The notes beneath the pieces are model-generated. The model was given only the letters and a program-made list of their open reading frames with translations. It did no database searches and had not been told where the DNA came from. Below are positions 1 through 5,284 of a stretch of DNA of 5,284 nt, in pieces; the first letter of the stretch is position 1; each line of letters opens with the position of its first letter. A program made the translations under genes and the position numbers. Origin of the DNA: an uncultured Mycoplasma sp. (GTDB lineage Bacteria; Bacillota_I; Bacilli_A; Mycoplasmatales; Mycoplasmoidaceae); assembly GCA_947177535.1 (NCBI GenBank), contig CAMWUV010000053.1:1-5284 (forward strand), given 5' to 3'.

Positions 1-820
1 ATTTACTTTCAAACTCTTTTTTACAATATTTTCAATTTAATAAATAGTCAACCAAACTCATAATTTGATTTAAATTAATAGGTTGGTTTAATTGGTTATC
101 TTCTTTAAATAAAAATTTATATACTTTATTAAATTCTAGTCTGTATAAATTTGTTTTAAAGTTATAAATAATATGATTATGAGAAATTGTATTTCTAATT
201 TTTAATAATACATTCAATGCTTTGTGGAAAGATTCTTTAAATTCATATGGAATATTAAATTCTGCTAATATTTCTCTTTTAATTTCAGCAGAAACAACAC
301 GATAAAAATTAATAGTTGTTGCAAAAGTTCAAGAGTAAGATAAATCAACAATCGGTATTTCTTCTAAACTGTGATATTCTTGTAAAAATTCTGAATTAGA
401 AACATGTTCAAAAAGTGAATAACGAAATTTTTTAATATCTAAATTTGATTCTTTTATGTCAGGAATTAAATTTAAAAATTCATCTTCTTTTAATAAATAA
501 ATTTTTTCTGTTCTTAATTTAGATTTAGATACTCATTTTTCAATAATTATTTTTTTAAATTTTGTTTCAAAAATAAGTAGTCATTTAAGTAAGTTAGAAC
601 TAATCTCACGATCAAACATTATTAAACTTATAATGTCAGTATCAGTAGTCCCTTCATAAAACATATCAGTATTTTTATTTAAAAAAATATAAAAATAATC
701 CTTTATTATTCTTTGAAAAGGAAAAATTGATAAAAAATTAGAAAACTTAATTCAGTTTTCAATTTTTAAACCTAATTTTTGAAGAAATTCCCTAATTTCT
801 TTTTCAGACATTTGAACCAT
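1..820 (-). CDS. Abi family (Abi_2 / AbiD-AbiF-like) HEPN protein, 3' end outside the window
   Basis: 273 residues are visible and the frame is still open at the window edge, so the C-terminus is missing. The N-terminal half has the Abi_2 look: a short helical start, then LIMFDREI around residues 66-73, matching the 'LY.FD..LR' signature, followed by a helix with FETKFKKII. Near residues 164-175 comes WTFATTINFYR, and at 206-215 the hallmark LKIRNTISHN. R209 and H214 form an RX4H motif, the catalytic signature of HEPN ribonucleases; Abi_2 proteins usually show RN(I/T)xxHH here. Members of the family include phage abortive-infection proteins that stop growth of infected cells, probably by RNA cleavage. 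This role is inferred by family. Trp codons 23, 80, 96, 164 and 263 are all TGA. Start: ATG at 820 or ATG three codons later (811); neither has a good Shine-Dalgarno site. It stands 128 bases after dxs with no partner gene visible, so it could be solitary or the first gene of a unit continuing to the left. Confidence 0.8.
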
Positions 821-834
821 AATACTTATATCTA

Positions 835-862
835 CTTATATTAATAAAGTTTTAAACTACAA
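835..862 (-). promoter_or_regulatory. weak candidate promoter for the Abi-like gene
   Basis: On the minus strand a TTGTAG hexamer (857-862) is followed after 16 bases by TATAAG (835-840), five of six matches to the -10 consensus. A second TATAAG lies at 825-830. Transcription would start around 828, giving a leader of only about 8 bases to ATG 820 or 17 bases to ATG 811, which would favour the shorter protein. The region is so AT-rich that a chance match is possible. Confidence 0.3.
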
Positions 863-880
863 AATAAATATTTTTATTTA

Positions 881-894
881 ATAGTAACTACTAT
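881..894. repeat. 14-base palindrome (ATAGTA-AC-TACTAT) upstream of the Abi-like gene
   Basis: Two perfect 6-base arms separated by 2 bases sit about 20 bases upstream of the candidate -35 of the Abi-like gene and about 55 bases after the dxs stop. It could be an operator. The stem is too short and lacks a T-run, so it is not a terminator. The rest of the 821-948 gap is AT-rich, with a repeated AAATTTTAAA (896-905 and again near 917), and shows no convincing dxs terminator. Confidence 0.35.
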
Positions 895-948
895 AAATTT
901 TAAATAATAATCATAAAATTTTAAAGTATATAAATAAAAAATTATTTT

Positions 949-2784
949 TTAAAAATTTATTTTATCAATAATTGTCTTAATATCAATTCCCAATTTTTTA
1001 TCAATAATATCTTTATTACCAAAACCAATTTTGTTTGTTTTAATGTTTATTTTTGAAATTGAACATTTCTTTTTTTCTTCAAATGCTTGCTTTATTAAAT
1101 CATCTCCCAAACAGTTACTATTATAAACTTTTTCAATAACATAAATTCTTTGATAAGAACTTAATAACTTACTTACAAATTCTTTTTTATAAGCAGTAAT
1201 AAATATTGCATTTACTAAATCAACTTGTTTTTCTTTAATATTTTCATATATTTCATTAACAATATGTCCATATGAAATAATGCATGATTTGGATTCTTTA
1301 CTTTTTTTAAGATATATTCAAGAACCAAAATCAAATTTTTTTTCTAAATTTGTTTTTAAACATTTATCTTTTGAATATCTGATAAAAAAAGGATTTTTTT
1401 TGTTTTCATATCCTAAAGTTATTAATTTTTCTAACTCATATTTATTAGAAGGACTACAAATAATAGTGTTAGGGATGCTTTTTAAAAAACCTAAATCATA
1501 AATTCCATGATGTGTATCGCCATCTTGATATGAAATATCAGCTCTATCAATTAAAAAAATTATTGGTAATTCTAATCTAGAAATATCATGAAAAATATTG
1601 TCATATCCTCTTTGTAAAAAAGTAGAATAAATAACTATAAAAACTTTTTTATTTGTTAATGCTATACCAGCAGCTTTAGTAATTGCGTGTTCTTCTGCTA
1701 TCCCAACATCCTCATAATTAAAAGGAAAATTTTTTGATAATTTTAAAAATCCAGATGACAAAGTCATAGCAGGATTAATTATTCTTATTTTATTGTCATA
1801 TAAAATTAGTTTTTCTAAAAATTGTGCAGCCATTTCTCCATAACTTAAATTTTCTTTTTTTGTTGAATCATTTAAACTTAAAGAGTGAAATAAACCACTA
1901 TCATCTAATTCTGCCTCTTTTAATCCATATCCTTTAATAGTTTTTACATGTAAAATTATTGGTCCGAATTTAATTAAATTTTTTAATCTTTTTAAAACAT
2001 GAATAGTTTTTTTCAAATTATTACCATCAATTACACCAAAATAATGGAAACCTAATTTTTCAAAAAAATTTCTACCTTTAAAAAATTTTGATATTTTCTC
2101 AAAACACTTAAAAATAAATCAATAAATTTTTTTTCCTAATTTAAATTTAAAAAGAGATTTTTTCAATACTTTTTCTGATCAAAAAACTGGTTTAGACATT
2201 TGAATTTTTGACATCATTTTATGCATTCCACCCACATTTTTTGAAATAGACATTCCATTATCATTAATAATAATTAACATTGGTGTTTTATTAAATGATA
2301 TATTATTCAAAGCTTCAAAAGATAAACCATTAGATATTGCTGCATCTCCTATAACAGGAATTATAAAATTATCTTTGTTTTGTGAATTTTCTATGTATCC
2401 TTGACAAATTGATAAAATATTCCCAGAGTGTCCAGTAGAAATTAAATCATGCTCAGACTCATTTGGATCTTGAAAACCAGACAAACCATCTGTTTCTCTA
2501 ATTGAATCTATTTTATTTCAACGATCAGTAATCATTTTATGAACATAACTTTGATGTCCTGTGTCATATAAAATTAAATCTTTTGGAGAGTCAAAAACAT
2601 AAAGTAAGGCTAGTGATAATTCAACTATTCCTAAATTACTTGATAAATGTAAACTTTTATTTTTAGATATTTCAATAATTTTAGATCTTATTAGACTAGT
2701 TAAATGAACAAGCTGTTTTAAATTCATTTTTTTTATTTCTTGATAAGAAGGTATTTTGTGAATAAAGTTATTTTTTTTACTCAT
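949..2784 (-). CDS. dxs: 1-deoxy-D-xylulose-5-phosphate synthase
   Basis: This thiamine-diphosphate enzyme condenses pyruvate and glyceraldehyde 3-phosphate into DXP, the first step of the MEP isoprenoid pathway (DXP can also feed thiamine or pyridoxal synthesis). The 611 residues are near the 620 of E. coli DXS, with all three transketolase-like domains. Visible landmarks are HLSSNLGIVEL (H46), DTGHQSYVHK (H77), SGFQDPNESEHD and TGHSG (103-121), the TPP/Mg site VIGDAA...NDNGMSIS (D147, N176), KGYGLKEAE, FHS (H300), the catalytic AEEH (E364), YSTFLQR (Y386, R392), IDRAD (R414), DGDTHHG (D421, H425) and IRY (R469). The C-terminal domain is complete. Trp 89, 202, 222 and 489 are TGA codons, so the gene is continuous in a single frame under table 4. 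One oddity: the GDG of the TPP motif is GDA here (A148). ATG 2784 lies 4 bases after the preceding gene, with a modest GGTG 7 bases upstream, indicating cotranscription. Confidence 0.97.
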
Positions 2785-2788
2785 AGAA

Positions 2789-3328
2789 TTACACCAAATA
2801 TATCAATTTTCGATAAATATAATTAAAACGATTTGGAGAACTTATTTTAATAAATGAAAGAATGTTTTTTAAATTTTTATTCAAATTAACAAAATTTGTA
2901 TAACCATCATTATTAATTATCATTTTTTTTAATTTTTTTTTTCTTTTTAAGTAATTCAAAATACCAGAATAGTTATAAAAAGAAAAAATACTTTCATAAA
3001 AACTATTAACATCTAAACTACTTATTCTATTAACAAAATCAAAATATTTAGTTTTTTCAACCAAAAGGTCTACAGTAAATTCTTTGTTAATTTTTTTATC
3101 ATTTTTAAAAATTAAAACAAAAATATCAAATAGAAAATCTTTATCTAACTTTTTAAATGGTTTATTTGTTTTTAAAGTTATAAAAACCATTGAAAAAATT
3201 AATATTATTTTTAAATCTTTACTAAATTTTTTTTTATGTAATAAAGGTTTTTTCAATTTAATAAATTTTTTGAAAGTAAAAAAATTAATTTTAACTATTT
3301 TATTATTTTCATCCCTTTTCAAACTCAT
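2789..3328 (-). CDS. small lysine-rich protein, possibly a divergent NusB-like antitermination factor
   Basis: The gene encodes 179 residues, very rich in Lys, Ile, Phe and Asn, with no Trp, no signal peptide and no clear membrane segment. I do not recognise it with certainty. A NusB fit is suggested by three things. First, the pattern [10 protein letters not shown] (about 96-105) resembles the NusB 'W.LDRI..VDR' helix. Second, [11 protein letters not shown] follows about 45 residues later, almost the spacing (46) from DRI to KFVNGVL in B. subtilis NusB as I recall that sequence. Third, nusB lies upstream of dxs in B. subtilis (nusB-folD-xseA-xseB-ispA-dxs). NusB binds boxA RNA with NusE and helps RNA polymerase read through rRNA operons. 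Against it, the NEA.ELAK helix is not preserved and there is an extra C-terminal tail. The chosen start, ATG 3328, lies inside the end of hrcA (26-base overlap) with a GGA-type site about 11 bases upstream; the stop lies 4 bases before dxs, so translation is probably coupled. Confidence 0.75.
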   Translation of the reverse strand: MSLKRDENNKIVKINFFTFKKFIKLKKPLLHKKKFSKDLKIILIFSMVFITLKTNKPFKKLDKDFLFDIFVLIFKNDKKINKEFTVDLLVEKTKYFDFVNRISSLDVNSFYESIFSFYNYSGILNYLKRKKKLKKMIINNDGYTNFVNLNKNLKNILSFIKISSPNRFNYIYRKLIYLV

Positions 3329-4322
3329 TTTTAATAAATTCCAATAATCCTTTAATTTTTGAATAATCAACTCTTGTTGGTGCAACCATTACTAGTTTTG
3401 TTTTATTTTTTTTCGTTATTTCTAAATCTGTTTGTGCAAAAACAATATCATTATGTCTAACTTCATCACCAAAAGTTATTAAAGTACTAGATCCTGTTTG
3501 ATTTTGTTTAAAAGCAATTTGTTCTCAAATTGTTGTGCTTTCAAGTATTTGTAAAATTTCTTTTAGCTTTTCTTTATCTTGAAATTCTGGAACTGTTAAA
3601 AGAGAAGATTGACCATGAACTGTTTTAATCATTTTAGTTTTAATATGAAAAATTCTTTCAACTAATTCCTGTAAAACAAATTCATATTCTTTAACTTTCT
3701 CTTTAATAATAGATTTCATGGAATTAATTTTTGATTCAATTTCCTTAATTGGGCAATCTATTAATCTATCATTAAAAATTCTTATACAAATGGAAATATC
3801 TTTTAAAATGGATTCATTTTTAAACTGAATAATGTTTTTGTTTAAATTACCATCTGAAGTAATAACAATAATCATAGCAGACTGTTTATTTATAATAACT
3901 AAATCAATCCTTTTTAAAAGAATTTCTTCATTTTTTTCTATTTTTATTAATGGTAATTTTGTACTTTCAGAAATTATTTTGCAACTTTCTTCAATAACAA
4001 CATCAATTGACATAGTTCTGTCTGAAAAAATGTTTCTTAACTTCATTTTTAAATCTTCATCATCTATACTTGGATGAGAAAATTCTTTTTCATAAAACTT
4101 ATAACCTAAAGTTGATGGAACTCTACCACTAGATGTATGATTTTTTTCTAAATAACCTAATTTTTCTAAAGTTGCCATTTCATTTCTTACAGTAGCAGCT
4201 GAAATATTTTTCATATATTTTTCTATAACAATTTTGCTACCTACAGGGTTTGCTGTTAAAACATATTCTTCAACTATGTATTTTAGTAATTCTTTTTGCC
4301 TGTTTGTTATTTTGCTTTCCAT
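3303..4322 (-). CDS. hrcA: heat-inducible transcription repressor HrcA
   Basis: HrcA represses chaperone genes by binding CIRCE operators and is kept active by GroEL where present; stress relieves repression. The 339 residues match the usual family length. The N-terminal winged helix (about 1-75) shows [18 protein letters not shown], the recognition helix ATVRNEM (43-49) and the wing HTSSGRVPS (62-70). The GAF-like effector domain follows, and the C-terminus has the family signature as [10 protein letters not shown] (314-323; usually GPTRMDY). Two Trp codons are TGA, one of which (3525-3527) would cut the protein short under the standard code; the last residues are GWK. The start ATG 4322 has GGAAA about 7 bases upstream. 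The gene follows a terminator and leads a cluster with the NusB-like gene and dxs, overlapping the former by 26 bases. I see no CIRCE element in front of it, so self-repression through CIRCE is not supported. Confidence 0.96.
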
Positions 4323-4334
4323 ATTGAATTTCCA

Positions 4335-4363
4335 AATATTTGAATAAATTTATTTTAAGTCAA
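4335..4363 (-). promoter_or_regulatory. candidate promoter region for the hrcA cluster
   Basis: Because a terminator isolates hrcA from the DJ-1 gene, a promoter is expected in the 39 bases between them. Two readings exist. TTGACT (4358-4363) with a 17-base spacer and AATATT (4335-4340) would start transcription so close to ATG 4322 that the Shine-Dalgarno site would be lost. Alternatively TAAAAT (4352-4357) is the -10, with no good -35, giving a leader of about 24 bases that keeps the GGAAA site. The second is more plausible biologically; the sequence cannot decide. Confidence 0.45.
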
Positions 4364-4397
4364 AAAAAAACTTTTAATAGACAATCTATTAAAAGTT
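4362..4397 (-). terminator. intrinsic terminator of the DJ-1-family gene
   Basis: On the minus strand a perfect 12-base-pair stem (arms 4386-4397 and 4369-4380) encloses a 5-base loop and is followed directly by a T run (4362-4368, nine Ts counting the two closing the stem). The first arm begins inside the TAA stop codon of the DJ-1-family gene. The stem is mostly A-T with two G-C pairs, normal for such an AT-rich genome. Confidence 0.88.
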
Positions 4398-4989
4398 AGT
4401 TTTTTGAATATAAAATGTCTTGTGCAACATTGGTAGCTATTTGTTTACCTAAAAATTTTTCAACAATTAGTAAAGCAAAATCAAATGCAAAAAAAGCTGA
4501 TTTAAAAGTTACTATATTTTTACTAACAACTATATTATCATCAGAGAAATTATTTCCAATTTTTTCTTTATATCCAGGACCTGGATAAACTGTCACTTTT
4601 TTGTTTTTCAAAGCATCAATTTCGTGTAAAAAAATTGAAGCTTCTCCACAAGCAAAAACTCATTTCTTTTCTTCATCAGAAGAAAATTTAATAATTTTAT
4701 TTAAAACTTTATCATTTTTATTTGTTAAAAGTCTTTCATAACCTTTACCACCAGGAAGATAAATGGCATTAAATTTATCTAAATTAACTCTATCAATTTG
4801 TTCATTACATGTAATTTTAGTTCCATATTGTAAAAAAATAGAATTCTTTTTTTCATTTGAAATGGTTTCAGCAATTATCCCTGCTCTTTTTCAAATATCA
4901 TATGGAATAACAACATCCATGTCTTCTGATTCACTTGAACATATAATCGCTATTCTAATATTTGATATTTTAGGTTTAACTGTATTCAT
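4396..4989 (-). CDS. DJ-1/PfpI (ThiJ/YajL-like) family protein
   Basis: The 197-residue product has the class I glutamine-amidotransferase-like fold signature of DJ-1/PfpI. Visible are the N-terminal strand IRIAIICSS, then ESEDMDVVIPYDIWKRAG (20-37), which lines up with human DJ-1 around Glu18, YLPGGKGYERL (77-87), and the nucleophile elbow FACGEAS with Cys114, followed by LKNKKVTVYPG. Family members act as redox-sensing proteins, glyoxalase III or deglycase-like enzymes, or chaperones; which applies here cannot be told. At the position of DJ-1 Glu18, which pairs with the active-site Cys, this protein has Asp25. Both Trp codons are TGA. Length agrees with the family (about 180-190). The start ATG 4989 has a strong GGAG site 5 bases upstream. 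The gene is a single-gene unit, with its own promoter region upstream and a terminator overlapping its stop. Confidence 0.92.
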
Positions 4990-4994
4990 ATTAT

Positions 4995-4998
4995 CTCC
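4995..4998 (-). promoter_or_regulatory. Shine-Dalgarno site of the DJ-1-family gene
   Basis: GGAG on the minus strand, with 5 bases between it and ATG 4989. It is the best ribosome binding site in the window and fixes this start. Confidence 0.8.
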
Positions 4999-5041
4999 AT
5001 ATATATTTATTTAAATAAAAATAAAATAAAAAATAATCAAC

Positions 5042-5099
5042 ATTGTTGCATTATTATTTATTTTTAGAATTGTTGTAGCATTACACTCACAATACAATT
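5042..5099 (-). repeat. repeats in the leader of the DJ-1-family gene, possible operator
   Basis: On the plus strand ATTGTTGTAGCATTA (5069-5083) recurs, minus two bases, as ATTGTTGCATTA (5042-5053), 27 bases apart. In addition AATTGT (5068-5073) and ACAATT (5094-5099) form an inverted repeat 20 bases apart; its right arm overlaps the candidate -10. The placement between -10 and start codon would suit a repressor site. No known regulator motif was recognised. Confidence 0.4.
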
Positions 5100-5125
5100 T
5101 TATTATTAAAAAGGGGTTTTAACAA
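5097..5125 (-). promoter_or_regulatory. sigma70-type promoter candidate for the DJ-1-family gene
   Basis: On the minus strand TTGTTA (5120-5125) is followed after exactly 17 bases by TAAAAT (5097-5102). Transcription would start near 5090, giving a leader of about 100 bases that contains the repeats at 5042-5083 and the ribosome binding site. This is the best -35/-10 pair in the window. Confidence 0.55.
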
Positions 5126-5167
5126 AATTTTATTTTAATAAATTTAGTAAATAAAATAACTATTTAT

Positions 5168-5284
5168 TTATTTTTTTAATTTGAAACAATAGCCTTTATT
5201 TGTAGAATTTAAAATATTGTCTTTTCCTATTTTTTTATTAAGTCTAAAAATATATTGAACCACAAGATTGGATGTATCTTCTTC
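5168..5284 (-). CDS. C-terminal end of a probable OmpR/PhoB-type winged-helix DNA-binding protein, 5' part outside the window
   Basis: Only the last 38 codons are present, ending in TAA at 5168-5170. The fragment reads VVQYIFRLNKKIG, then DNIL, then NKGYCFKL and KK. This follows the end of the Trans_Reg_C winged helix, where the recognition helix ends in 'V.V.I.RLRKKIG', a short loop gives 'I.TVRG.GY', and the final strand is 'Y.L'. Such domains bind DNA as the output half of two-component response regulators, but stand-alone versions exist. Without the upstream part, a receiver domain cannot be confirmed. Few mollicutes carry two-component systems. No clear terminator follows the stop; the 178 bases to the DJ-1 gene hold the promoter and repeats listed separately. 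Confidence 0.62.
   Translation of the reverse strand, partial: EEDTSNLVVQYIFRLNKKIGKDNILNSTNKGYCFKLKK

Noticed and set aside
861..880. Possible hairpin terminator for dxs in the AAATAAATATTTTTATTTA stretch
   Set aside because: Arms are short, purely A-T and no clean T run follows; such patterns are expected by chance in this composition.
1280..1501. Plus-strand open frames at 1280-1501, 3084-3347, 3832-4077 and 4763-5014
   Set aside because: Each lies antisense to a confident gene or a tightly packed one, has no recognisable domain, and reflects the low stop density opposite AT-rich coding sequence.
1318..2784. dxs and hrcA looking like several broken fragments (pseudogenes or frameshifts)
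   Set aside because: All dxs pieces lie in one frame and are separated only by TGA codons, read as Trp under code 4; the joined protein has normal length and an unbroken family signature. The same holds for hrcA at 3525-3527.
2789..3385. Longer version of the NusB-like gene starting at a TTG at 3385
   Set aside because: The extra 19 codons lie wholly inside the conserved end of hrcA, and ATG 3328 offers a better start with a GGA-type site upstream.
5079..5099. CIRCE-like half site (GAGTG on the minus strand) before the DJ-1-family gene
   Set aside because: Only five bases of one half match; the expected TTAGCACTC half 9 bases away is absent.
5106..5122. TTAAAA-loop-TTTTAA dyad as terminator of the winged-helix gene
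   Set aside because: The stem is six A-T pairs only, lacks a following T run, and lies within the spacer of the promoter candidate.

Overview
The window is AT-rich DNA from a mollicute that reads UGA as tryptophan. In the five reading frames recognised here I count 13 in-frame TGA codons, several at positions where the family expects Trp or an open frame, and I see no TGG. Read with the standard code, dxs and hrcA would look broken; with translation table 4 they are intact. A mollicute carrying dxs (the MEP isoprenoid route), hrcA and an Abi-like protein points to Spiroplasma or a close relative. That placement is an inference, not a match.

All genes lie on the minus strand, so the natural reading order runs from the right end of the window to the left. 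At the right edge (5284-5168) is the last 38 codons of a gene whose product resembles the C-terminal wing of OmpR/PhoB-type DNA-binding domains. A 178-base intergenic region follows, holding a good sigma70-type promoter candidate, a set of repeats that could be operators, and a clear Shine-Dalgarno site. It leads into a DJ-1/PfpI-family gene (4989-4396). A strong intrinsic terminator overlaps that gene's stop codon.

Next comes a tightly packed cluster. hrcA, the heat-shock repressor (4322-3303), overlaps by 26 bases a small, very divergent gene (3328-2789) that I read tentatively as NusB-like. Four bases later dxs, encoding 1-deoxy-D-xylulose-5-phosphate synthase (2784-949), begins. The three genes are probably cotranscribed, so a stress regulator, a possible RNA-polymerase-associated factor and the first enzyme of isoprenoid synthesis may share a message. 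A 128-base AT-rich gap with a small palindrome and a weak promoter candidate precedes the last gene (820 to beyond the left edge). That gene encodes an Abi_2/AbiD-like protein with a HEPN-type RX4H motif, a probable defence or toxin-type RNase.

No tRNA, rRNA, CRISPR array, insertion sequence or origin was recognised. I saw no complete new system. The most noteworthy points are the lone Abi/HEPN gene, the altered GDG motif in DXS, the apparent OmpR-type DNA-binding domain in a mollicute, and the repeat-bearing leader of the DJ-1 gene.
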